Positions 38,200-47,142 of a stretch of DNA of 64,000 bases are shown here, piece by piece; the stretch's first letter is position 1; each line of letters starts with the position of its first letter. Made by a program: the position numbers and the translations under genes. Source of the DNA: CAVUCH01 sp963763095 (lineage in GTDB: Bacteria > Acidobacteriota > Vicinamibacteria > Vicinamibacterales > JAENWD01); assembly GCA_963763095.1 (NCBI GenBank), contig CAVXNR010000020.1, positions 42,241-106,240 of the forward strand. Reading direction: 5' to 3'. The notes beneath the pieces are model-generated. The model was not told where the DNA came from and did no database searches. It worked only from the letters and a program-made list of their open reading frames with translations.

Positions 38200-38856
38200 A
38201 TGCGAAGACTTGGATTCGCGGCGCTGATGGCCGCAGGAATTGTCGTTATGGGACACGCTGAGACGCGAAAAGTGGACTTCACTCAGGATGCGGTCGATCA
38301 ACCGCCGAAGGGTTTTGAGTTCGGCCACACTGCTGGCGTGGGAAAGCCCGGCAGATGGATCGTTCAGGCTGACGGCACCAACAAGGTCCTCGCGCAGGCG
38401 GATCCCGACTCGACACGGTCTCGATTCCCGGTTGCGGTGTTGTCCGATCTGACGGCCGCAGACGTGGAACTCTCGGTCCGGTTCAAGCCGATCTCAGGGC
38501 GGGTCGATCAGGCGGCAGGCTTGGTGTGGCGCTACCAGAACCAGGACAACTACTACATCGTCCGCGCGAACGCGCTTGAAGATAACGTCGTGCTGTACAA
38601 GGTCGAAGGCGGTAAGCGCACGGACCTTCCGGTCAAAGGGGAGGGGCGGACCTATGGCAAGAAGAGCGAGGTGCCATCGGGCCAGTGGAGCACGCTGCGA
38701 GTGGTCGCCAACGGTCGGCTGTTCGAGGTGTACTTCAACGGGACCAAGCTCTACGAGGTCGACGACGCGACGTTCTCGAAGCCAGGGAAGGTCGGCGTCT
38801 GGACCAAGGCGGACTCGATCACACAGTTCGACGACCTGACAGTCGTGACCAAGTAA
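38200..38856 (+). CDS. Exported LamG-like/DUF1080-type protein
   Basis: 218 residues. Signal peptide (LGFAALMAAGIVVMGHAET), then a beta-sandwich typical of the 3-keto-disaccharide-hydrolase/DUF1080 and LamG group: WIVQADGTNKVLAQADPDST, DVELSVRFKPISGRVDQAAG, LVWRYQNQDNYYIVRANALE and VYFNGTKLYE. This fold often binds or cleaves sugars; no catalytic residues can be named. ATG 38200 has AAAGGGG upstream and is preferred to TTG 38182. It sits between the MFS gene and the binding protein of the ABC importer, in the same direction. Confidence 0.72.
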   Translation: MRRLGFAALMAAGIVVMGHAETRKVDFTQDAVDQPPKGFEFGHTAGVGKPGRWIVQADGTNKVLAQADPDSTRSRFPVAVLSDLTAADVELSVRFKPISGRVDQAAGLVWRYQNQDNYYIVRANALEDNVVLYKVEGGKRTDLPVKGEGRTYGKKSEVPSGQWSTLRVVANGRLFEVYFNGTKLYEVDDATFSKPGKVGVWTKADSITQFDDLTVVTK

Positions 38857-38859
38857 GAG

Positions 38860-39900
38860 ATGACTTCAATGACCCGCGTCACAGCACTTCATGCCGTCAT
38901 CACGCTCGCGCTCGTCGCCGTCGTCGGATGCCGTTCGTCCGCACCGCCGCCGAACGCAGACCGTTCGGTGACGGTGTACGTGTCGACGGATCGTGTGTTC
39001 TCCGAGCCGATACTGCGGGAGTACGAGAAACAATCGGGTGTGAAGGTCAACGCGGTCTACGACACGGAGGAAACGAAGTCGACCGGCCTGGCGAACCGTC
39101 TTCTCGCGGAGAAGGCGCGGCCGCAAGCAGACGTCTTCTGGTCGAACGAACCCGTTCGCACGCTCGTGTTGAAGTCCCGGGATGTGCTCGCCTCGTATCG
39201 ATCACCCAGCGCGAAAGGTATCCCCGATGCACTCATCGATCCCGAAGGCTACTGGACAGGCTTCTCGGCGCGCATACGCGTCATTGCGTACAACACCAAG
39301 GCGGTGAAAGCCGTCGATGCCCCGAAATCAATCTTCGACCTGGCGGATCCGAAGTGGAAGGGGCAGGTCGCCATGGCCGATCCCCGGTTTGGCTCGACTT
39401 CGTTTCACGTCGCGGCACTCTATGCCCTCGTCGGGGACGAGAAGATGGACGACTTCTTCCGGCGGCTGAAGGCGAACGGCGTTCGCGTCGTCGATGGCAA
39501 CTCAGTCGTCCGGGATCTGGTCGCACGGGGCGATGTCAAGGTCGGCTTGACCGATACCGACGACGTGAACGTCGCGCTGGAGGATGGGCAGCCGATCGCG
39601 ATGGTGCTGCCCGACAAGGATGGTCTCGGCGTGCCCGTGATGCCCAACATGGTCTCGCTGATCGCGAACGCCCCACATCCCGCTGACGCGCGCCAGCTCA
39701 TCGACTACCTGTTGTCCCCTGACGTGGAGCGCCAGTTGGCTCAGTCCGAGGCTGTACAGATCCCGTTGCATGCGGGAGTTCCGGGACCTAAGAACATTCC
39801 GGCGATCGACACGTTCAAACCGATGACGCTCGACTACGCGAAAGCTGCGAGCCGAGTCGAGGACGTGACCCATCGCCTTGCGACGATTCTCGGGCTCTGA
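38860..39900 (+). CDS. Iron(III)-type ABC transporter substrate-binding lipoprotein
   Basis: 346 residues of the FbpA/FutA group (solute-binding family 1). Lipobox VAVVGC near residue 24 gives a membrane-anchored lipoprotein. The mature start SVTVYVSTDRVFSEPILREY and the segments VYDTEETKSTGLANRLLAEK and QADVFWSNEP are characteristic, followed by YWTGFSARIRVIAYNTK. These proteins bind Fe3+ or other trivalent or oxyanion ligands. It is followed by the permease and ATPase, completing an importer. Confidence 0.86.
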   Translation: MTSMTRVTALHAVITLALVAVVGCRSSAPPPNADRSVTVYVSTDRVFSEPILREYEKQSGVKVNAVYDTEETKSTGLANRLLAEKARPQADVFWSNEPVRTLVLKSRDVLASYRSPSAKGIPDALIDPEGYWTGFSARIRVIAYNTKAVKAVDAPKSIFDLADPKWKGQVAMADPRFGSTSFHVAALYALVGDEKMDDFFRRLKANGVRVVDGNSVVRDLVARGDVKVGLTDTDDVNVALEDGQPIAMVLPDKDGLGVPVMPNMVSLIANAPHPADARQLIDYLLSPDVERQLAQSEAVQIPLHAGVPGPKNIPAIDTFKPMTLDYAKAASRVEDVTHRLATILGL

Positions 39901-39922
39901 TACCCCGAACGGCGAAGCAATC

Positions 39923-41467
39923 TTGCGCATCTGGCGAGGACAACACAGTCGCACAGCGGTGATCGGCCTCGCCTTCGTGGCGTTCGTGGTCTGTTGTGTG
40001 CTGCCGGTTGCCTACCTAGTGGTGACGACGCTCGGCACAGCGCGCAGTGGGTACGCCGTCATGGCGCTCGACAGCCGTCAGCAGGGACTGCTGCTCAACA
40101 CGGCGCTTCTCGGTATCGGCACGGCTGCCCTTGCGACCGCGATCGGTGCGCCTCTTGGAATTGTGCTCGCGCGTGTCCCACTTCGCCGGAGAGGCGTTGT
40201 GCGTCTTCTCGCGGGTGCGCCCGTTCTCCTGCCGCCCTATATCGTCGCGCTTGCATGGGTCAATCTGGGGTGGGATTGGCTGTCCGAATGGACGTACAGC
40301 CTACCGGCCGCCATTGTCGTTCTGAGCCTTGTCCTGTATCCGCTGTCGATGTTGGCCACCGAAGTGGCCCTGCGCCGGATTGATGGCCGCCTGGAGGAGG
40401 CTGGACTGATCGTGGCGTCGCCGGGTCGTGTGCTACGAGGCATTACCCTGCCGCTGGTTGCGCCAAGTGTCGTCGCCGCGGCTCTGATCATCTTCGTGCT
40501 GGCGGTGTCGGAGTTCGGCGTGCCCGGGTTGCTGCGAGTCCGCGTGTACACGACCGAGGTATTCACCGCTTTTGCAGCGCTGTACGACTTCAGCCGGGCC
40601 ATTGCCCTCGCCCTGCCGCTGCTCGTGCTATGCGTCGTGGTCGCCGCTGTGGCCGCCGCATTGCTCGGGGATCGGCTCGTCACGACACGTCGGTCGCTTG
40701 CCGTCTCGCCGGTCGTGTTCCATGCGTGGCGCCGGCCTGCATTCGTGGGCGTTGTTCTCGTCATCGCGATGGCGCTTGCGCTCCCACTGTTGATCCTGGT
40801 GCGCGAGGCCCTGGGCGTGCGGTCGCTCGACAGCGCCACTGGCTCGATCGACGCCATCGTGAACAGCCTCCTGCTGGCGTCCGTAGGGGCGACACTCATT
40901 GTCACGATCGCCGTTTGCCTTGGCTATGCGCAGGCGCGCGCGAGTCGTGGCGTGCGACTCGCCGCACAAGTCCTCTTGGTCGTCTTGTTCGCCGTTCCGA
41001 GCACGATCATCGGGGTGGGCCTGATCGGCGTGTGGAACCGGCCGGGGCCGTTCGGCGTGCTCTACGGAACTGATGCGATGCTCCTGCTGGCGTATCTGGC
41101 CCGGTTCGTTCCAGTGGCTACACTGATCCTGGCGGCAGCGACGCAAACCGTCTCGGTATCTCAGGAGGAGGCATCCGCCGTCAGCGGTGTCGGCTGGCTC
41201 CGAACGGTTCGCGGCATCGTCCTGCCGCAGCTGCGAGTCGGAGTTGCCGGCGCCTGGGTCGTCGCCTTCGTGCTGGCGTTCGGCGAGCTGGGTACCAGCA
41301 TTCTCGTGGCACCGCCGGGTGAGGCGACACTACCGATTCGCATCTACACGCTCATCGCCAACACCCCGTCTTCCAATGTGGCGATGCTCGCGCTCTTGCA
41401 ATCGGCCGTGATCTTTCTGCCTGTGGCCGCGTTCGGCGCGGTCGTCTCCATGCGTGAGGCCAGGTGA
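39923..41467 (+). CDS. Iron(III)-type ABC transporter permease (two-domain)
   Basis: About 514 residues, twelve spans, two BPD_transp_1 domains as in FbpB/SfuB. The cytoplasmic coupling loops are visible in both halves: EEAGLIVASPGRVLRGITLP and EEASAVSGVGWLRTVRGIVL, each followed by LPL/LPQ. The frame is open from TTG 39878, overlapping the binding-protein gene; TTG 39923 gives a better N-terminus (RIWRGQHSRTAVIGLAFVAF). Neither start has a strong ribosome-binding site. The stop overlaps the ATPase start. Confidence 0.83.
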   Translation: MRIWRGQHSRTAVIGLAFVAFVVCCVLPVAYLVVTTLGTARSGYAVMALDSRQQGLLLNTALLGIGTAALATAIGAPLGIVLARVPLRRRGVVRLLAGAPVLLPPYIVALAWVNLGWDWLSEWTYSLPAAIVVLSLVLYPLSMLATEVALRRIDGRLEEAGLIVASPGRVLRGITLPLVAPSVVAAALIIFVLAVSEFGVPGLLRVRVYTTEVFTAFAALYDFSRAIALALPLLVLCVVVAAVAAALLGDRLVTTRRSLAVSPVVFHAWRRPAFVGVVLVIAMALALPLLILVREALGVRSLDSATGSIDAIVNSLLLASVGATLIVTIAVCLGYAQARASRGVRLAAQVLLVVLFAVPSTIIGVGLIGVWNRPGPFGVLYGTDAMLLLAYLARFVPVATLILAAATQTVSVSQEEASAVSGVGWLRTVRGIVLPQLRVGVAGAWVVAFVLAFGELGTSILVAPPGEATLPIRIYTLIANTPSSNVAMLALLQSAVIFLPVAAFGAVVSMREAR

Positions 41468-42165
41468 AAGCAGCGGCGATTACGCTTACCGACGTCACGA
41501 AGCGATTCGGATCCCACGTGGCGTTGGACGGCGTCTCCCTCGAGGTGCTGCCTGGCACGGCAGCCGTCGTGCTCGGACCGAGCGGGTGCGGCAAGACGAC
41601 GATGCTGAGAGTCATCGCCGGGCTAGAGGTACCGGATAGCGGACAGGTGCTGTTGGATGGCACCACGGTTTCGGCTGCTGGTCGTGCCCATGTACCGCCG
41701 CACCGACGCCAGCTCGGATTCGTCTTTCAGGACCTCGCCCTGTGGCCGCATCTCACGGTTCGGCAAAATCTCGACTTTGTACTTGGCTCAACGGGCTTGT
41801 CACGACCCGAACAAGACCGGCGAGCACACGACGCGCTCGCGCTCGTTCGCATTGAGGAGCTCGCGGGGCGCTATCCTCACCAGCTCTCAGGGGGAGAGCA
41901 ACAGCGCGTCGCACTCGCGCGCGCCATTGTTCCTGAGCCTCGCGTGTTGCTGTTGGACGAGCCCCTCTCCAGCCTGGACGCAGAACTCCGCGCAGACCTG
42001 CGATCGGAACTCGCCCGACTTCAGCGCGAGCTCAGTCTGACGACGGTGTACGTCACGCATGACCGGGAGGATGCCGCCGCTCTCGCTGACTGCGTTATTG
42101 AGATGCGGGCCGGTCGGATTCTGGCGGTTCATCGCGATCGCAATCGACGGCACGATCCCGCATGA
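41464..42165 (+). CDS. ABC transporter ATPase (Fe3+/sulfate-type)
   Basis: 233 residues: Walker A GPSGCGKTT, Q-loop in FVFQDLALWPHLT, signature LSGGEQQRVALARAI, Walker B VLLLDEPLSSLD and switch histidine in VYVTHDREDA. It lacks the C-terminal TOBE regulatory domain present in longer FbpC-type ATPases. It starts at GTG 41464 inside the permease stop. Energises the importer formed with the two preceding genes. Confidence 0.87.
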   Translation: MKAAAITLTDVTKRFGSHVALDGVSLEVLPGTAAVVLGPSGCGKTTMLRVIAGLEVPDSGQVLLDGTTVSAAGRAHVPPHRRQLGFVFQDLALWPHLTVRQNLDFVLGSTGLSRPEQDRRAHDALALVRIEELAGRYPHQLSGGEQQRVALARAIVPEPRVLLLDEPLSSLDAELRADLRSELARLQRELSLTTVYVTHDREDAAALADCVIEMRAGRILAVHRDRNRRHDPA

Positions 42166-42612
42166 AGCACGTGCTCGTGTCATCGGCGGTTTTGCTCCTA
42201 CCTGGCGTCCACACCGCCCAAGCCCAGCAGACCACATCCTGTCGCGTGCTGTGCACGCCCGAGTTCAAGGTCGAGCCCACGATCACGTTCACGAACCTGT
42301 TCGGCTCACCCCGCACGATCGCTGATGACGGGGCGCGGCGTTGAACTCGAAGGCTCCTTGGACTACGTTGCCACCGGCCTGCCAAAGGTGGGTGATGTGA
42401 TCAACGGTAGCCGCTTCCTCGACGATGCCAGCGCCTGGTCGGTCTCGCTGGTCTTCGTCGTGCCCATCGCTCCGTTCTCGGTCTCAAATGGAGTCGGAAG
42501 CGATGCGCGACGACGGGGGCCGACCGAATCGTTCGTACAAGATCGGAACCACGATCATGTTGAGGGCCGTGGAGCTCAAGAGACCAAACAGGATCACCAT
42601 CGCCATCGGTGA
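42162..42612 (+). pseudogene. Remnant of an exported barrel-like protein with internal loss
   Basis: ATG 42162 overlaps the ATPase stop and opens a 60-codon frame: signal (VLVSSAVLLLPGVHTAQA) and CTPEFKVEPTITFTNLFGSP, then a stop at 42344. The next frame continues with GVELEGSLDYVATGLPKVGD and SAWSVSLVFVVPIAP, running to 42612 into the 3' end of the convergent efflux gene. The two blocks look like the beginning and end of one larger protein family of acidobacteria, so the middle seems deleted. Family memory rather than a search underlies this. Confidence 0.5.
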
Positions 42613-45594
42613 TTGAATCTCGCTGCCAGGTTCGCCGGCAGACAGTGCGATCGGTATGAGCGCCAGTCCCGCCGCGAGCGCCGTCATGAGGATCGGAACA
42701 AGCCGTTCGGTGGCGCCTCGGGTCACTGCGGCCCGAAAGTCCGTCACGCCCTCGTGCTCCTGCAAGTGTCGTATGTGCGAGACCAGCATGATCCCATTCC
42801 GCGTGGCGATGCCAAACAGGGTGATGAAACCGACGATCGATGCCACCGACAGAACACCCCCCGCCAGGTACACACCGATGACACCGCCAATCAGGGCCAG
42901 CGGCAGATTAATCATGATCAACAGGCCATCCCGTGACGACCCGAACGCCGCCGAGAGGATGAAGAAGATTGCGACGACGACACCCAGTGAGAGCCAGAGG
43001 AGCTGCCTCGACGCTTGGGCCTCGCTTTCAAACTGACCGCCGTACTCGATGTGATAACCCTGCGGCAGCTTGACGTTCTGGGTGACACGCTCCTGAATGT
43101 CGTTGACCACGCTGCGCAAATCGCGGCCGGAGACGTTGCTCTGGACGACGATTCTGCGCTGGACGTTCTCGCGCATGACGAAGTTCGGGCCACGATCTTC
43201 CTGAATCGTTGCGACCGCAGACAGTGGAATCTGGCGACGGTCAGGTGTTTGGATCTGCGTCATCGCAATCGCGTCGAGCTCCGTCGAGTCGTCCAGGGCG
43301 TAGCGAACAACCAACGGAAAGGCGATCTGCCCCTGAAGAATCTGTCCCACGGCATGGCCTACGCGGGCCGTCTGCAGCGCTTCCGCGACTGCGCCCGACT
43401 CAAGCCCCTGACGCGCCGCCGCTGCTGGGTCGACGCGCACCTTCAGCGTCGGAATGTCGGTCTGGGCCTCTGTCGCGAGGTCGACTACCCCGTCGACCTG
43501 CGACATCTGACCCTGCACCTGGCTGGCCAGCTGGCGGAGGGTCGGGAGATCGTCGCCGAAGATCTTGACGGCGATGTTCGCGCGGGTGCCGGAGAGCATG
43601 TGGTCGATGCGGTGCGAGATAGGCTGGCCGATCGCGACATTGGTGCCCGGAAGCAGTGAGACCTTCTGTCGCAACTCCTCGAGCACCGTTTCGCGCGACC
43701 GCTCCTTCATCTCGAGCCGGACGTCGATCTCCGCGGATTCGACTCCCTGCACGTGCTCGTCTAATTCAGCCCTCCCGGTTCGACGCGCCGTCGAAGTGAC
43801 CTCCGGCACACTGAGCATCAACCGCTCCAGGGCATTGCCGAGTGCGTTTGAATCCGCGAGGCTCGTGCCCGGAATCGTCACGGCGCTCACGGTCAACGCG
43901 CCTTCGTTGAATTCAGGGAGAAACGATCGGCCCGCCGCAACGATGCCTATCAGCGCAGCAATCAACAGAGCGACCGAGGCGGTCAGAACGGTCCGCCAGT
44001 ACGTGAACGCGTGGCCGAGCCATCGCTCGTACGTCGCCTTCAGCCGTTGCGTCAACTTGGGTTCGGTACCTGACGCAATCAGGCGTGACGTCGGCAGGAG
44101 CCAGGAGCACAGCACGGGTGTAACCGTGAGCGCGACGACAAGCGAAGCGGTGAGTGCTACGACGTAGCCGAAGCCAAGGGGTCGCAGCAGTCGGCCCTCG
44201 ATGCTGCTCAACATGAACAGCGGTAGGAAGACGAGCGCCACGAGGACGGTCGCGAAGACGACCGAGTGCCGAATTTCTGTGCTTGCGCGGTAGACGACCT
44301 CGAGCACGGGCAAGCGCTCGGACTCTGGTCGTGTCGCGTTTTCTCTTAGGCGCCGAACGACGTTCTCCACGTCGATGATGGCGTCGTCAACGAGCTCGCC
44401 GATGGCAATGGCGAGCCCGCCCAGGCTCATGCTGTTGATCGTGAGACCGAATCGATCCATCGCAACGACGGCGGCGACCAGCGACAACGGCAACGCGAGC
44501 AGCGTAATGGCTGCCGCGCGGACGTTCATCAGGAACACGACGACCACCAGGATGACGAGGACCGCGCCCTCGATGAACGCGGTGAAGAGGTTGGCGAGCG
44601 ACTGCTCGATGAAATCCGCCTGCCGGAACAGATCGCGATGGATCTGCATGCCCTGAGGCAGGGCTCGTTGGATATCCTCAAGAGTGGTGTCGATGCGCTC
44701 GGTCAGTTCCAGTGTGTTGACCGCCGGCTGTTTCTGAATGCCAACGATGACCGCAGGTTTGGCATTGTGCGAGCCTTCGCCCCGCTTGATCGCCGCGCCT
44801 TCGCGAACGATACCCACGTCCTGTATGAGCACAGGGGCTGCGTCCGTGGCCTTGACGCTCACGGCGGCGATAGCGTCGGCGTCACCGAGACGGCCGACAC
44901 CGCGGACCAGGTACTCCTGCCCTTGTGCGACCTGAAAGCCTGCGGTCGCGTTCTGGTTTGCGGCGACCAGCGCTTTCTCAACTTCCTGAAGCGTCACCTG
45001 GTGTGCCGCAAGCCGAATCGGATCGAGGACCACTTCGTACTGCTTCTGTTCGCCTCCCGTGGCGATGACTTGCGAAACGCCAGGCACGGCCAGAAGCCGA
45101 CGTCTGACGACGGTTTCCGCGATGGTTCGAAGTTCAAGCGGCGAGTGGCGGTCCGATTCCAGGTCGATGAAGAGCACTTCGCCCATGATCGAGGAGACAG
45201 GCGCCAGGAATGGTGGCTCGACGTTGGGCGGCAGCGACCCGGACACCAATGTGAGCTTCTCCGTGACCGTCTGGCGGGCACGGTTGATGTCTTGTCCCCA
45301 GTCGAACTCGACCCACACGACGGCGACGCCGACCGCGGTCGCGGAGCGCACACGCCGAACGCCGGCGGCGCCATTCAGGGCGGATTCGATCGGGAACGTG
45401 ACCAGCGACTCGATCTCGAGCGGGTCCATGCCTGGCGCTTCGGCGAGGATGGTCACCGTCGGCGCCGTGAGATCCGGCAGCACGTCCAATGGGATACGAG
45501 TCGCCGTCCAGCCGCCCCAAACGAGGAACGCCGCGGCGAGGGCCACCACAATCGGACGATGCCTGAGCGACCAGCGAATGAGTCCGTCAATCAT
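42484..45594 (-). CDS. czcA: Heavy-metal efflux RND pump, inner-membrane subunit (CzcA/CusA family)
   Basis: 1036 residues with twelve spans and two large periplasmic loops. The N-terminus (IRWSLRHRPIVVALAAAFLV) and GQDINRARQTVTEKL are typical of HME-RND pumps. The fourth span carries GELVDDAIIDVENVVRRL, with the paired aspartates and the D-x-E residues that carry protons and mark metal-exporting members. It extrudes divalent or monovalent metal ions together with the periplasmic adaptor and outer-membrane channel encoded upstream on the same strand. The substrate metal is not decidable from sequence. Convergent with the ABC importer. Confidence 0.92.
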   Translation of the reverse strand: MIDGLIRWSLRHRPIVVALAAAFLVWGGWTATRIPLDVLPDLTAPTVTILAEAPGMDPLEIESLVTFPIESALNGAAGVRRVRSATAVGVAVVWVEFDWGQDINRARQTVTEKLTLVSGSLPPNVEPPFLAPVSSIMGEVLFIDLESDRHSPLELRTIAETVVRRRLLAVPGVSQVIATGGEQKQYEVVLDPIRLAAHQVTLQEVEKALVAANQNATAGFQVAQGQEYLVRGVGRLGDADAIAAVSVKATDAAPVLIQDVGIVREGAAIKRGEGSHNAKPAVIVGIQKQPAVNTLELTERIDTTLEDIQRALPQGMQIHRDLFRQADFIEQSLANLFTAFIEGAVLVILVVVVFLMNVRAAAITLLALPLSLVAAVVAMDRFGLTINSMSLGGLAIAIGELVDDAIIDVENVVRRLRENATRPESERLPVLEVVYRASTEIRHSVVFATVLVALVFLPLFMLSSIEGRLLRPLGFGYVVALTASLVVALTVTPVLCSWLLPTSRLIASGTEPKLTQRLKATYERWLGHAFTYWRTVLTASVALLIAALIGIVAAGRSFLPEFNEGALTVSAVTIPGTSLADSNALGNALERLMLSVPEVTSTARRTGRAELDEHVQGVESAEIDVRLEMKERSRETVLEELRQKVSLLPGTNVAIGQPISHRIDHMLSGTRANIAVKIFGDDLPTLRQLASQVQGQMSQVDGVVDLATEAQTDIPTLKVRVDPAAAARQGLESGAVAEALQTARVGHAVGQILQGQIAFPLVVRYALDDSTELDAIAMTQIQTPDRRQIPLSAVATIQEDRGPNFVMRENVQRRIVVQSNVSGRDLRSVVNDIQERVTQNVKLPQGYHIEYGGQFESEAQASRQLLWLSLGVVVAIFFILSAAFGSSRDGLLIMINLPLALIGGVIGVYLAGGVLSVASIVGFITLFGIATRNGIMLVSHIRHLQEHEGVTDFRAAVTRGATERLVPILMTALAAGLALIPIALSAGEPGSEIQSPMAMVILFGLLSSTALNMIVVPILYERFGRPPSSRIASDSI

Positions 45595-45606
45595 GTTCAG
45601 CTCCGC

Positions 45607-47142
45607 TCAGTGCACGTGCCCGTGCGCCGGAACCGACGTTGACAACGACGCGAGTCGCACGAGGTACGCGCCTTTCGTCACCACGCGATCGCCAGGCTTG
45701 AGCCCCTCGGTGATCTGCACCACGTCGCCCGACCGCGGGCCGAGCGTCACCGCCCTCCGCTCGAAGGTTTCGCCTTCGCGCTGCACGAACACGATCGGCC
45801 GGCCGGCATCGTCCACGATGGCAGTCGCGGGGACGACCGGGCGCGGCTGCGTGGCCTCCAGCAGCAAATGGAGAAATGCGGTCTGCCCCACCGGCAGTCC
45901 GATCGTCCGGTTCTCGAAAGCGAATGTGATGGGCAGCGTTCGTGACTGTGGGTCCAGCACCTTGCCGACGTTCACGAGGCGGCCGGCCGGCAGCCTATCG
46001 GCTCGTCCGGCGATCTCGATTTCGGCGGCCTGCGCCAGGCGCGCGCGTGCGGCCTGTGCTTCGGGAACCTGACCGACGACGTGCACCTGTGCGGCATCCA
46101 CCACGCGGAACAGGACGCTTCCGGCGGTGACGTTCGCCCCAGTTGCGGCATTGCGCTGAGCGATCACCCCACTCACGGGGGCGCGGACGATGAACAACCC
46201 TTCGGCGTCGCTGGCGCCTCCCGTGCGTGCGGCGTTGTACTGCGCCAGACTTGCCTCGGCCGCCGTCAGGCGAGCCTTCGCCTGCTCCTCGGCGGATCGC
46301 GCCTCGTCCAGACGTCTGGCAGGCGCTGCGCCCGCAGTCGTGAGGCGCTCGGCCCGCTCGCGATCGCGAGTCGCCAGGGGGAGCGCGGTCTGTGCTTCCG
46401 CCCGCGCCCGTTGAAGCTGCGGAAGGTCGGCTGGCACCGACGGTGGGGGCAGGATTCGCGCAAGTTCCTGCCCGCGAGAGACACTGGCGCCAAGCGCGAC
46501 GTCGACGACCCGCGTCAACCGACCGTCGATGGGGGCCACCACGTCGGCCGCACCGCCAGGTCGGGCTTCGAGGCGCGCCGGAACGCGGATCGATTCTCGA
46601 ACCGCTCGTTCCTTCACCAGGGCGGTCCCGAATTCCAGGCTCCATTGCTGTTCCTTCAGGAAACTGATGCCTGGTGCATCCTCGCCTCCCGCTGGCGCGG
46701 CAGCCCGGGCCGCCTCAGCGTTCGGGTGCACGTCGACGTCGCCAACCGGGTGTTCATCGTTCAATCCCGTGGCCTTGAGCACGATCACGAGCTGGCGCTT
46801 GCCCGCCTGCGTGGGTTTCACGTCGACACCGAAGATCCCTCGGCGAGACGGCGCGTCCACGCGAAATACTTCCGGTTGCGCCGAGCCGCCTTCGAGTCGA
46901 ACCTCCACGTGGCCTTCGGTGAGCGCCTTGAAGCCATCCAGGCGCGTCAGGTGAATGGCGAATCGTGACGTGGAACCGACGGCGAGCGGCGGGTACTCGG
47001 CGAACAGCTCCGTCTTCTCCGTCCATCGCGTGACGCTCAGCGCCTCGGACTCTTCCGGCGCCGCTTGAGGCGCTGCGGAACGATTGCACCCAGCGGCCAG
47101 AATGGCGAGGAGCAAGGTCGAGAACAGGGATTTCAGGGCCAC
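45607..47142 (-). CDS. czcB: RND periplasmic adaptor (CzcB/CusB family), lipoprotein
   Basis: 511 residues. Lipobox AILAAGC at the N-terminus. A long N-terminal beta domain (FAIHLTRLDGFKALTEGHVE, MSFLKEQQ-type segment ISFLKEQQWSLEFGTALVKE) precedes the lipoyl/hairpin core (VVAPIDGRLTRVVDVALGAS), an alpha-helical hairpin rich in Ala and Arg, and the beta-barrel part. HPNAEAARAA and AHGHVH at the end add histidines. Links CzcA to the outer-membrane channel. It ends 12 bases before czcA and overlaps czcC by ten bases. Confidence 0.9.
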   Translation of the reverse strand: MALKSLFSTLLLAILAAGCNRSAAPQAAPEESEALSVTRWTEKTELFAEYPPLAVGSTSRFAIHLTRLDGFKALTEGHVEVRLEGGSAQPEVFRVDAPSRRGIFGVDVKPTQAGKRQLVIVLKATGLNDEHPVGDVDVHPNAEAARAAAPAGGEDAPGISFLKEQQWSLEFGTALVKERAVRESIRVPARLEARPGGAADVVAPIDGRLTRVVDVALGASVSRGQELARILPPPSVPADLPQLQRARAEAQTALPLATRDRERAERLTTAGAAPARRLDEARSAEEQAKARLTAAEASLAQYNAARTGGASDAEGLFIVRAPVSGVIAQRNAATGANVTAGSVLFRVVDAAQVHVVGQVPEAQAARARLAQAAEIEIAGRADRLPAGRLVNVGKVLDPQSRTLPITFAFENRTIGLPVGQTAFLHLLLEATQPRPVVPATAIVDDAGRPIVFVQREGETFERRAVTLGPRSGDVVQITEGLKPGDRVVTKGAYLVRLASLSTSVPAHGHVH

